From: Endomychus coccineus
Lineage: Eukaryota; Arthropoda; Insecta; Coleoptera; Endomychidae
DNA: 64,000 nucleotides
Direction of reading: 5' to 3'
Assembly: GCA_958510875.1 (NCBI GenBank)
Contig: OY294068.1
Span: forward strand, 38,358,297-38,422,296
This document shows, in pieces, positions 24,711-35,233 of the stretch. The notes beneath the pieces are model-generated. The model did not search any database, was not told the origin of the DNA, and saw nothing but the letters and a program-made list of their open reading frames with translations. Made by a program: the position numbers and the translations under genes. Every line of letters begins with the position of its first letter. Within the stretch, counting starts at the first letter, position 1.

Positions 24711-24980
24711 GGATAGTAGACTTCCGCGGACAGCTAATCTTGAAAAATCTTGTCTTCCGGATGGATTCCGCGTCACAATAGCTCGACTTGAAGCCGACGT
24801 TTCGCCAACCATTACAGGTGGCATCTTCAGGGCAGGCTTGAGGCTTGAACTGAAACTTTCAGTTCAAGCCTCAAGCCTGCCCTGAAGATGCCACCTGTAA
24901 TGGTTGGCGAAACGTCGGCATCAAGTCGAGCTATTGTGACGCGGAATCCATCCGGAAGACAAGATTTTATACGCTTCCTT
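24711..24980. mobile_element. Palindromic pair of Penelope-like terminal repeats
   Basis: A near-perfect 225-bp palindrome (24744-24968, centre at 24856, one arm mismatch seen near 24803) is flanked by the direct repeat TATACGCTTCCTT at 24698-24710 and 24968-24980, consistent with a 13-bp target duplication. The right arm contains CCCTGAAGATGCCACC, a short loop, then GGTTGGCGAAACGTCGGC; the left arm has the same in inverse. That order (CUGANGA, stem, GAA, very short stem III, GUC, then GGC pairing with the preceding GCC) fits the minimal hammerhead ribozymes known from terminal repeats of Penelope-like elements. No coding region remains. Confidence 0.75.
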
Positions 24981-26071
24981 CTGAAGTTTCATTTTTATAC
25001 TTATATTTCAAACTATTAGTTATCAAGTTTTATTTCCTATCCTGAAAAATATTGGAAACGTGCTCAACCTGACAACAATGGCTGACTTTGATCCATGACG
25101 TCATATCATCGTAAATGAACTCCTATGTACTAAATGTTGTAATGGGAAACTGCGATGCCGCTTTGTGAGATATGGGGGGAACCACCAAATTGTAAACGAT
25201 GCCAATATTGCACGAACGTAGACATTTTGAGATTCACCGATGATGGTTTCCGTTAAAGACGGGTACAGGTGACTGGACGAATGCATGAATAATGTTGTCA
25301 GCAAAATGAATAAATACAACCCAAATAAAATGCCTCAAATATTTGAATAATTTTAACAGGTCAATTGACAATCCCCAACTCTACTTGAAAATAAATTGAT
25401 TTGTGATGTAAATAACATTTAGTGCGTGTCTCAATGTTGGACAACAAATAATTGAAGAAAACAAATGGAGTAATAACAATAATGGTTCGCGATGAACAAT
25501 GCGTTCAATTGCTTTCAATTTCATTACTATCGAAGTGTTCAAATTGATAAAACTACCAACATTTTGCATCAGAACAAAGGAAAGGACATTAAAGCGGAAT
25601 AGCAACAGCGAGACGATTCATAAATCGCAAATTAATTATGTGCATGGCTATTTTAAGGGTTTTTGTTCGGTGTCTTGGAAATGTTATTTTAATGAAAATT
25701 ACGAAATTCATTGCGATGAGGGGGAGTTCGTCACCGATTTACTTCTTTTGTTGTTTCTTCTACTCGCTCCATCAGGTTCAAGTTTTTCTTTTTAATTTCA
25801 GACAATTGCTTCTGTGTATTTTCCTTGTCTCGCTGTTACAAATTCAGAATGCCGTAACGTTTTAATTCAATTTATGCTAGTTTGTGTGTAGCTTGAACAT
25901 AATGAGATCAGGGTTAATTGTAAAAATTAACCGATGAGGAGATAAATAAGTTCCCTCGCCCTCCTGTTCCTGTTAGAACAATTTTTCTCTCACGGTCACT
26001 TCAGGGGACAACCAACACCGGTGGAAAGGTGATTAGAAACAACTAAATGGGTGGAAAGTCATACTCTATGT

Positions 26072-26660
26072 CATGGTATTGAAAGTTTATTTGAATTGAC
26101 GACATGTTTTCAAACCCTTTGTAATTATATTTTGTAGTCAGTCACCACATAGAGTAGTTATTTTTATGTAACCATATTACTTATAAAGTAACTAGGATTT
26201 AGGATTGTTTCTATGACGATGAACACAAAAATATGACGTTACTACATGATTCTGGACACTTTTAGGGGTCAAATTCATGATTGTGATAAATATTTATAAC
26301 CAGAAAAACAAGGTTATTATCCTTAATTTGTTTAAAACAATTTACCGGTTCAAGACGCATTTAGTAGATAAAACCGTTCCCGATTTAAAATTTTCTGTCA
26401 TGGTATTGAAAGTTCATTTGAATTGACAACATATGTTTTAAAACCCTTCGTATTATTATTATATTTTGTAGTCAGGTGAACTGCCAAAATGTTTGACTTT
26501 AGGGACTGTGTGAACCTGACTGGTGATACCAGTATGTAACCATATTATAAAGTAACTATGGTAAAAGACCTATAGGATTTAGGATTGTTTCTATGACGAT
26601 GAACACAAAAATGTAACGTCACTACATGATTCCGGACACTATTGCGGGTCAAATGTATGT
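26072..26660. repeat. Direct repeat, about 325-400-bp spacing
   Basis: TCATGGTATTGAAAGTT at about 26071 and 26398, and GATTTAGGATTGTTTCTATG at about 26197 and 26576, mark two diverged direct copies. A further block (ACAATTTACCGGTTCAAGAC with flanks) occurs at about 26338 and again at about 28168, on the far side of the element at 26655-27592. Confidence 0.75.
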
Positions 26661-27592
26661 GCTTGTGTTTTTCGAAAACCGCACCAGCCTATAACTTTTT
26701 TCCTATGACATGTATATATTTGAAATATCAATAAGGCATTTGTGACCATTTATGCTATTCTTTGGATTAGTCGTGAAGCTGCTTTCACTTCCGGAAGTAA
26801 CCGGAAGTGACATCAACTTTTGATTTTCAAATGAAACACCATGTATACTTTTTGAAATTCTAAAAGCGAAATGAAACAAAGGTGTTCAAAAACTCCAGGA
26901 TGGATTCAAAACAAATGTCCAGTGTGGAGTTTTAAAGGACCGAATTATTGGACATGTCTTTGAGTCCATTTAAATTTTAAAAGATAATGTTTTTTACTCC
27001 TTCAGGGAACTTGGATGATTTAAAGGACCGAATCCAAAACGAAATCGCTTACATTTCAAGAGAAACAATTCTCAAAGTGATCAATGCAGTAATCAAAAGA
27101 TGTGCAACCTGCATTGAAGAAAACAAATATAGCTCAATTTGAGCCATATTTATGAAATTATAAGCAAAAATCATAATAATTCTTGTTGTTTCATAATTCT
27201 GATAATAAGTACCTACTTAATTGTTTAATTTCATATTAGGCGTTCTACTGATGGTTACCTAATGAAAAATGCTCGTAGTATTTTCTCCCATGCTGCCTTC
27301 TTTATACAAAAAAATTAAGTACTAGCTTTTTTTTCTCGTATACCACTTCAGATGTCAAATTTTCATTACTGCTCTTGGCCATCTTTGATATTATTTTCAA
27401 TTCAGTAATCAAAATTCCCCAACAATAAATGCGCCATAAAATCTCCATTTTTCATCATAGAGAGTTTTGAAAATACCGTTGTTTAAATAGAAAAAATCTG
27501 TGGTCACAAATGCCTCATTAAAATTTCAAATCTATACATGTCATAGGAAAAAAGTTATCGGCTGGTGCGGTTTTCTAAAAACATGGTATATT
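26655..27592 (+). mobile_element. Tc1/mariner-type deletion derivative
   Basis: Inverted ends of about 90 bp: the left has GAAAACCGCACCAGCC, then TTTTTTCCTATGACATGT and later GGCATTTGTGACCA; the right has the inverse of each (TGGTCACAAATGCC, ACATGTCATAGGAAAAAA, GGCTGGTGCGGTTTTC). TA lies near both outer limits, but the exact termini are unclear by a few bases. Inside is only a C-terminal scrap of transposase. Confidence 0.75.
27011..27142 (+). pseudogene. Transposase C-terminal fragment
   Basis: The stretch encodes LDDLKDRIQNEIAYISRETI, then LKVINAVIKRCATCIEENKY and a stop. It resembles the last ~45 residues of mariner/IS630-type transposases (an L..RI....ITPE.L..V....R...CI..NG pattern). 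The rest of the gene is deleted. It lies in the sense direction within the element at 26655-27592. Confidence 0.6.
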
Positions 27593-29441
27593 TATATATA
27601 TATTGTGATATATATTTATACATTGTTATATATTGTTAAGAAACAACTCTTTTGAGTTTTTAATTTTTGCTATTTTGACTGAAAATGATCTTTTTACTTT
27701 TATTTTATTATATTATATGGATATAAACTAAAAGTAAGTTTGTTTATTATATCTCCATTGTAGTGTTATGTGTAAATCTGAAAGAAAGATTGTCGTTTGT
27801 AATTTTGTAAACAACTATTAATATTGAATAGTTTTGAGGTTAAAGCATAGACCTATTAGAACATAAAATTAAATTGTAAATTTGAAACCCGAGATAAATT
27901 AGAGTCATAGAGATTTAAATATAAAAATTTTTAACATTCAAAGAATATTGTGTTTAATTCCATATTTAATTCCATATATATTATAATAAAAAGAAAAAGT
28001 TCATTATTATTCAAAATAAATAAATAAAAAGCTAGCCGGTAGAATAAAAACATAAAGATCAAACATTAAATAATTATCAATCAATCAAAATAAATCATTA
28101 GAGTTTTCTTAACAATATATTTATAACCAGAGAAACAAGTTTATTAAGACTCTTAATTTGTTTATAACAATTTACCGGTTCAAGACGCATATAGATAAAA
28201 TCTTCATTTATTTAAAAAATTTTCGTGCCCGATGTACTGTTTTCTCTCTATAGTGCAAAAACAAATAATTTTAAAATCAAACCTTGTTTAAACAGTGAAT
28301 TCAGTCAATATACTATTAGCTCTTCTTTGGATACATGTTAACCTTACTGATGACGCAATACATCATTTCAGAGACAGTGGAATCTCTAGCCCATGACAGT
28401 TTTACGTACTCATAGATAGTCTTTAAGTCAGCTATCTCATATTATTTTTTTTGGAAAATCTATTGCTATCTTTTGAGAAATGTTTCCATATTTTAATTCA
28501 GAAAAAGGGGTTTAATATTATATTATATGAAACTTGTAAGGTGTGAACTCTTTCAACTTGCATGTCTTGAAGGGCATAATCCCAGCCCTGGTGAGATATA
28601 AAACTTTCCCTGTTCGTAGCTGTTGCGTGTCTGCAGGTTTCAGCGTTCTAGCAATCGCGATTTACTTGGCGGCTTTTAAAGGTTAGAGATTGAGCTTCGT
28701 GGTCGTATCTCATCTTTATTTGATTTCGCGTTGATACAAAAATAGAGAACATTCAGCCGAGGTTGTGTGTATTCATCGTTTTTGTTCGATTAAACTGAAA
28801 ACTTCAGCTTCGGCTTACACTTCAGCATATACAAAACCACTTAGCCTGAGAAAATATGAGAATGGTACACAGGGTGTACGAACAGTGCCCCCGCAAATTT
28901 TATTTGCTTTAAATATGGCGATTGTTTTTTAATAATTTTGTAAATACTAACAACCATCTATTAGGAGAATAAATGTTCAGTTTTCACGAAGAAGTGATTC
29001 GTAATTTTTTATCATATTACGAAAAGTTGTGCCTGAAACTTTTGATTCTTCATGAAAAATTGAAAGGTATGTAACGTCGAAAAACGTGATTTGTATTTAG
29101 TTTTGATAGTTTCTGTTATCTCCTTAGATTATAAATATTTTTTTATTTAACTTTACGTTGCCAAAAATTTACATTATTTTTTTATTGTTTGGCTTTGGCA
29201 CTTTTTACATCCTATTTATTTATAATTAATTAATATTAAAACTAATCTAGTATTCTTATCATTTTTTTTTAAATATGCAAACTATAAAACGTACATCCCA
29301 AAAGTAGGTACAGCAAAAATTAAAATGATATGATTATATATCTATGGTTTCAGTGTTTACGTAGTGTAAATTCATAATACTTCGGAAGTTGGAGAATAAA
29401 ACTCAAATTTTACACAAAACTTTTAACATTTAATTTAAAAA

Positions 29442-29482
29442 GGCTGACAAATTGTTTCACCACACTGTGGCATTTTCAAAGC
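29442..29482 (-). other. Hammerhead-derived motif of a Penelope-like terminal repeat
   Basis: The - strand reads GCTTTGAAAATGCCACAG, then TGTGGTGAAACAATTTGTC and AGCC. GCCACA/UGUGGU makes stem II, GAAAC follows, ACAA/UUGU a short stem III, then C and AGCC able to pair with the opening GCUU. The CUGANGA box is degraded (UUGAAAA). It lies directly 3' of the Penelope-like coding remnant, as expected for a terminal repeat, and it closely resembles the arms at 47961-48120. Confidence 0.55.
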
Positions 29483-29519
29483 AAGGAGTTATCAACTAAA
29501 GCTAAATCTAAAAGTATGT

Positions 29520-30240
29520 CCTTAAATATTAGGAATCAGAATGTGGTACAAATTGAGGGATGGGGGTGGATAATGGTGGGAGTGTATTTACAAAATTGTT
29601 AACAAGTGGTGAAATATATGTATCGATTTGAACATTTAATATTACATTATTATTGTTTTTTAAGCTTATGTCCTTTTTCCTGAATGTGTAGAATATCGGG
29701 ATTTTGGGTGAAAATTTGGTTATGTTCTAACATATAACATTCGCGTGATTAGAGTCCTCTTTTTGATTCTGTAACTTCTCAAATGTTCGTTGAACCTTAC
29801 GCTGAAACTGCGTCCAGTTTGTCCTATGTACAAAGCACTACAATCATCACATCTCAGTCTGTAAACTCCAGATTACTTTAATTTATCTTTTTTAGATTTC
29901 GAGTTATTAATATACGAGCATAGGTTATTTGTTGTTTTAAAGGCGACGTTTTTATTCTGTTTTTTAAGGAATTGAGATATTTTAAGTGGATGTTTACCTA
30001 AATATGTTAGACATGTGAAATTTGATTTGGTATTATTATTAATCTGCGGATCAATTACGTTTAAGGCTTTTTTATTGAGTTTATTTTGGAGTATTTTATT
30101 AATTATCTTGACATTATAACCGTTATTTTTGGCAATATCCATGATTCCAAATGGAAATTATCTTTACTTAATGGGACATTAATTAATCTATGTATCATAC
30201 AATTTATATGCTGCTAGCTTGTGTGATTGTGGATGTAAAG
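29520..30240 (-). pseudogene. Penelope-like element 3' coding fragment with GIY-YIG domain
   Basis: Read from about 30240 down: a connector with IAKNNGYNVKIINKILQNKL and LKKQNKNVAFKTTNNLCSYI, a stop, then SGVYRLRCDDCSALYIGQTG followed by RSFSVRFNEH. The last is a GIY-YIG endonuclease (GVY...YIGQTGR), which in Penelope-like elements sits after the reverse transcriptase and nicks the target. A C-terminal tail continues to a stop near 29520. One stop lies directly before GIY-YIG, with frameshifts near 30150 and 29730. The RT core is absent. Confidence 0.85.
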
Positions 30241-31817
30241 AAGTGTTGTGTATTGTGGTATCTGTGTGGATGGGTTTGTGATAAATAGCGGAAGAAAATA
30301 ATATGATTAGTTGACTGAATATTCAAACCGGTAACAATTTTTACGGTGATTATCTATACAAAAACAGTTTTTTCGAGTTAAATCAGAATTCTTTAGGAAA
30401 CATAGCTCGGTTTTAAAAACGGAAACATGTTAAATTGTAGAGCATGGCTTGATTATCCAGGAAAACCATAAAAAATAACTGACACGACTCAACAACTTTT
30501 CTAAGTTCAGTTGCACCAAATGATTCGTGAATACAAAAGATTTGAAGTGTCTTATCTGTAATTGTAGCAAAAATTGGAACAATTGGCAAGCCATAGTTGA
30601 ACTAGTTATTCGTTGGTACAAAAGAAACATGTCCATGTATTAATAGTTGTTTCTCAATTTTTCATGTACTCGTTAAAACTTTTTTATGCGCTTAAAATTT
30701 GTTTTTAATTATTTTTGCTATTGATGAAATGAAATTATAATCACGCCATTAGATTACTATCTTCATCAGATTATGTTTGAGTAAAATAGGATTATTTCAT
30801 CATACTTTCAAATTGAAGTCAATTGGAACGTGATGTTTTCTCTTTTTTCTAATCGCTACACTTTAATTCATCATCAAATATATTGTGCAATATGCATTGC
30901 CTTTGCTTGTTTGACAGACTAGGTCTTTTCAAATGCCGAAACTAAAGTTCGTATGGGGATATTTTGATCATATAACGAAGTTATTTTGAACGAAATCAAA
31001 GAATAAGCGAATGTAAAGCATTCTTTAGTGTTCTAAAGATTAAAATATTGCAATCTTTGAATTAAAAACGAAATCTTTTCAGCTCAAGGCACGACACAAA
31101 CATTGTAACTTTCCTTTGCCAAATCATCCAGGCAGGCAGTTCAAAAAGTTCGGTTGCTGCAAGCTAGATCCTGAAAGAAATCGCTAAAAGTAATCTACGA
31201 TAAAAACTCCAAATTACCGTTGAATTCTCATGAGATGACCGGATTCAAATGCTTCCTTTCAAAAGAAAATAAAGCCTCCGGAAGCGTCAAACATAATTTA
31301 TATGAGGGTCGTCACTTCTTTCATCGGATAATACGAGACAGAGATGACCCGCTTCTTGGAGTTCTGTTGCTTTTTATCCTCGTTTATCCCGGTTATTGGA
31401 TTTCGATGGAAAATCTTACTAGAACTGATGAAACAATTAATTGCTCACTTGGGTGTCTATAAAATTTACTCTTCACGTTCGAAATGAAGATTAATGCATC
31501 TTTTATGTTTATTTCCTTATAAAGTTACGAACCGAATTATCAGAGTTTTTCGAGCCGATACGAGATTTGATCTAATATGTATTCTTTCTGCGCCCTTTGC
31601 GCTTCAATTCAACCGAATTGAATATTGCAGAAATATTAATTCATTTCTTTTGGTGGAGGAGGTGCTTTCTATATTAATGGTGAAATTGATGGAATGTTGC
31701 AAACAGAGAGAGGAAGACAGAGAGCGAGATCGTGTCAAAGATCTTATCTAAAAAGGTCTAGATCGATTCAGAAATGCTCAAAACCGATAATGTTCGAAAA
31801 TTTTTAGTCGATTACAA
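30241..31817. other. HnRNP-K intron DNA without recognisable gene
   Basis: Short open frames at 31220-31462 and 31494-31751 have no recognised domain. Nothing supportable. Confidence 0.45.
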
Positions 31818-31859
31818 TACTTCCCCCTACACTATATACTACGTATAGTGAGGGAAGTA
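31818..31859. repeat. Short hairpin, about 16-bp arms
   Basis: TACTTCCCCCTACACTATA is followed by a short loop and TATAGTGAGGGAAGTA. The arms pair with a small bulge. It may be a collapsed MITE (both ends with no middle); function unknown. Confidence 0.6.
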
Positions 31860-32329
31860 AAAAAAAATGAGTTTGTGCTTCGATCATAGACCTTTCAAAG
31901 TATAAACATTAGCCTTTAATCTCCGGATCATTTTCCCCTTTCGGCCTTCGTCTTCAAAAAGACAACTTATAATGTGGCAAAAAATTTAAACAATATCCTA
32001 AGAAAAGTGCCTAACATACGATACAACTATCTTGTGGTAAATGAGTTTACGCTTGAGGCTATCAGAAGATATCAAATTCAGATTTGGCGAAGAGAGGCGG
32101 TTTTAGAACTAAAACAAAAAAATTGTTTTTATCTCCATAGGAATTTTATCTGAAAATTTCTAGGGGTGATTAAAGTAAACCCAACGTATCCCAAATCGAA
32201 GACTACCTTATTGTGGGTTCTTTTTTGTAACTAAATCTGATGCACCAACTGTCTTCGAGACCGATGAAAAAACTTTTAACTCGGCCTTTAAATTTGCAAT
32301 TTTTAATCTTAATTCATTTTTTGTTACAG

Positions 32330-32458
32330 AAAACTGGTGCTCATATAAAAATCTTCTCCAATCAAGCCCCCCAAAGCACGGATCGTGTGATCCAAATCAT
32401 CGGCGAACCTGACAAGTGCATTGACACAATTCGTGAGATCATCACTCTCGTTAAATCC
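32330..32458 (+). CDS. HnRNP-K: HnRNP-K internal exon: second half of KH2
   Basis: This 43-codon exon, phase 0 on both sides, has acceptor TTGTTACAG and donor GTAAGT. It encodes KTGAHIKIFSNQAPQSTDRV, then IQIIGEPDKCIDTIREIITL and VKS. That is the second beta strand, variable loop, third strand and C-terminal helix of KH2, and matches the HnRNP-K family (human: [22 protein letters not shown]). Joined to 3125-3235 it makes one complete KH domain without a frame change. Confidence 0.95.
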
Positions 32459-32511
32459 GTAAGTGTTTCGAGCAATTTTCTTTTTCAAAACTAATAGGGA
32501 ATGTTTGACAG

Positions 32512-32789
32512 AGCCCGATCAAAGGAGCTGTGAATCCATACAATCCTCACAACTATGACGATTTCTACGCCGAACAGTATGGCGGTTGGGGCGGAAACGC
32601 TGGTGGCAACGATCGTCGAGGGGGAGGTGGCGGAGGAGGAGGAGGAGGTGGTGGTAATTTCGGAGGTGGTGGAGGAAGCGGTGGCTCTCGCGGCGGAAAT
32701 AGATCAGACAATATGAGAGATGGTCCACAGCAGTCAAGATTCGGCGGAAACAATCGCGGACCTCCACGTGGAGGCCCTATGGGTGGAGG
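32512..32789 (+). CDS. HnRNP-K: HnRNP-K exon: conserved linker and Gly-rich region
   Basis: The exon starts after TTGACAG, ends before GTGAGT, and leaves phase 2. It opens with SPIKGAVNPYNPHNYDDFYA, a linker conserved from KH2 onward (human: [20 protein letters not shown]), then EQYGGWGGNAGGNDRR. A run of twelve glycines follows, then GGSRGGNRSD and GPPRGGPMGG. The Gly/Arg (RGG-like) composition suits RNA binding and arginine methylation in this family. Only a 53-bp intron separates it from the preceding exon. The antisense frames here are proline-rich mirror images of the glycine codons. Confidence 0.94.
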
Positions 32790-33547
32790 GTGAGTACAAA
32801 TGAAACAGTTGGTCTCGCAAGTTATTTTGGCAGATTCAAGTTTTCTCGAATGTCCTCAGTGAATAAACTTCATGCATTATGTTCAAACTTCCTGTAAAAC
32901 ACTGTTTAACATATATTTTCTGTAAAATACAATCTAACCTGTATCATTCTGTAAAGTTTCTTTGAATCTTATCATGATTGGGAAAGTAATTGATAATGTA
33001 ATGATGTGTGTTTAAATAACTCTGCAGCCACGTGTGAATTGACCACAATTCAAATTCTGCAGCTTTTGTATTAGGACAGGAGGATGTATTATGAATCACT
33101 GATTATAGTATGAAATGTAGAACCTTACTTTATACTTGATATAACTTTCCATTTTTTTATGATCGTATGTCAAAACAGATTAATTTGAAGACAATGAAAA
33201 AGCTTTCAAATCAATTTTTAAATTATAGTGCATGATTCGGGCTTATAATTGTTATCAAGTATATAGTTTTTGCCATGTTTCTTAAGAATTTTCTACAAGT
33301 TGTCATTCCATTTTTGGAGTGATACATTCTTTCCACTAAACGGTTGAATGGGTCCCATTCGAATTAACTAGCCATTTATAAAACAATGTGTGGAATGGTT
33401 GTAAATATCCTGATCTAACTGTCCACTTCGAGTCAAAACCAAACAATTAGATGAGACTTAACGTGCATAGACAGATTAACTGAGATAAATTTGGTTGCAA
33501 CCCGAACAAGAATAATACTCGCTGATAATCTTATAGTGCAAGAATAG

Positions 33548-33637
33548 ATTATGTGTAAATTCTTGGGAAATAAGTCACATTAAGACTTATATCTATTATG
33601 TTTAATGTGATCTATTTCCCAAGAACTTACATATAAT
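33548..33637 (+). ncRNA. Candidate pre-miRNA hairpin in an HnRNP-K intron
   Basis: Two 36-nt arms (33548-33583 and 33602-33637) pair around an 18-nt loop. By eye there are two A.C mismatches and two G.U wobbles and no large bulge. The arms contain TTCTTGGGAAATA and its partner TATTTCCCAAGAA, and TCACATTAA with TTAATGTGA. Size and shape fit a metazoan pre-miRNA, and the host gene already carries mir-7. I do not recognise the arm sequences. A tiny palindromic MITE is the main alternative. Confidence 0.5.
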
Positions 33638-34471
33638 TTATATCTGGGTCAAAAATCTCTCTTATTACAACAATTGATAATTTTATTCGAAGAAATATTT
33701 TGGTTTATGGTTTAATCAGAAAAACCATAGATGTTATCCAACTTAAAAACATTTGAGACGATCAAGAAAATAAATATGAAATTTCTGGAAGACAATAGCC
33801 GTTTTAAGATCGAACTGGTCTTTACCTCTTGGAAATTCATTGTTCGCATGAAGAAGCCAACTTTTGGCGAAACATGTGTTTTCTTTTATTTTATAGGAAA
33901 TTTCCTACAGTATATTATTCAGTGTAGTCATTTGTAATACAATAAATAGCAGTCAATAGGATTTCAAAAATCTTTAATGGTTAAATCAGCAGGATAAAAA
34001 AATGGTAGTGCTTGTTCTTTTCCAACCATAAGGTTTTTTCTTCTAATTTTGAGCTTATTTATTTAACCCTACTTGGTATTCAAGACATACATTTCATATA
34101 TTCATTTCTTCGACATTTAACCTGTCACTATGTGTTTTATTAGCACAGACCTATTATTTAGGGCATCTATAGAGATGTATATAAGGTATTAATTTGATGG
34201 AATTTCCTCAACTAGTTTATTCAATTTTGGATTCTGGGTGGGCAGTCAATGATAATATTATATGAGTGATGACCGCAAAACAGGTTGGTACGGATCTACT
34301 GGCCACACTGAATCAAATGACCCTGGTTTGCTTAGGCGACCCCAATAAAGTTGATTCTATTTTCAGTGATACTTATACTTTACGTGTTTGCCCTCCGTCT
34401 TGTTCTTCAATGGACAAACGCCGTCGTCACGTCGCAGTAATTTGACATCACTGACGTATAATTCGTTTCAG

Positions 34472-34712
34472 AAATTTTAATGACCGATCCCCACGGGGAG
34501 GATTCGGTGGGGGCGGCAGCGGTGGAGGCCGCTCTTTAAATGGGGGTGGTAATTCTTTTGAAAGGAACGTTTGGGAAATGCCTTCCAACAACATGATCAA
34601 CCGTGCTCCACCCGGTATAATGTCGAGCAATTTGAACCAAGGACCACCCATGCACAGTCTCAATCAAAATGGAGGTGGTAAAAACACAACCCAAGTCACT
34701 ATTCCAAAAGAT
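34472..34712 (+). CDS. HnRNP-K: HnRNP-K exon: Gly-rich linker to start of KH3
   Basis: The acceptor is ATTCGTTTCAG; the exon begins in phase 2 (GG|A = Gly) and ends in phase 0 before GTAAGT. It encodes NFNDRSPRGGFGGGGSGGGR, a middle segment with ERNVWEMPSNNMINRAPPG and GPPMHSLNQNGGGKN, and the first strand of KH3, TTQVTIPKD. That last stretch is identical to the start of KH3 in vertebrate HnRNP-K (TTQVTIPKDLAG), so the exon border falls within the domain. Confidence 0.95.
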
Positions 34713-35063
34713 GTAAGTAATAGTTTTTGTTTTTCCTTAATTCTTCAGCCATGCTCTCATTTGCCATGATGTGACATCAAATCCAGAATCTGGTTCCTTA
34801 AGAGTTTTAACATAATCCTATTTACCTAAATTTATCCCCAAATTCTTCAAAACTGTCCTATTATCAACAATACATTAGCTTCGTTTCTCAAGTTATTCTA
34901 CAGCTGAATCCCCATTTTGTCAATAAATTATCATTCCCTGAGATTACAAGGTTCCCGCTCAATAATCTTCTACTAGGAACCATCTGATGTGATGAATTTC
35001 TCATCTCTAAAGCATCTCTACCATCTTGACGCGTTCTAAGGCTAACTTTTTAATACATTCTAG

Positions 35064-35233
35064 TTGGCCGGAGCCATCATCGGTAAGGGGGGCGGACGTA
35101 TAAGAAAAATACGTCAAGATTCAGGAGCAGGAATCACAATTGACGAACCACTTCCAGGATCCAATGACCGAATAATAACCATCAGCGGTTCTCCAAATCA
35201 AATACAAATGGCACAATATCTACTACAGCAAAG
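35064..35233 (+). CDS. HnRNP-K: HnRNP-K exon: core of KH3
   Basis: The exon starts after ACATTCTAG in phase 0 and ends in phase 2 before GTGAGT. It encodes [20 protein letters not shown], then [20 protein letters not shown] and [16 protein letters not shown]. The GKGG loop (GxxG), ITIDEPL and DRIITI segments are hallmarks of HnRNP-K KH3 (human: [20 protein letters not shown]). KH3 is the domain that binds C-rich single-stranded nucleic acid most strongly in the family. Confidence 0.96.

Larger units (their letters stand above)
3236..32329 (+). other. 29.1-kb intron of HnRNP-K, hosting nested elements and a gene
   Basis: The intron runs from GTGAGT at 3236 to TTGTTACAG at 32329. Both flanking exons are phase 0 and together make one KH domain, which fixes the boundaries. 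It holds transposon relics and the intact phosphate-carrier gene listed separately. Stretches at about 5.4-8.9, 10.9-13.1, 17.0-17.7, 20.6-20.9, 21.3-22.6, 23.2-24.7, 25.0-26.0, 28.2-29.4 and 30.3-31.8 kb show only AT-rich DNA with short, unrecognised open frames. Confidence 0.85.

Noticed and set aside
30721..30790. CTGATGAAGATAG on the - strand as another hammerhead
   Set aside because: No GAAA after a plausible stem II and no GUC; only the CTGATGA string matches.
32519..32767. Proline-rich and Arg/His-rich frames on the - strand
   Set aside because: Mirror of the Gly-rich coding of HnRNP-K on the + strand.
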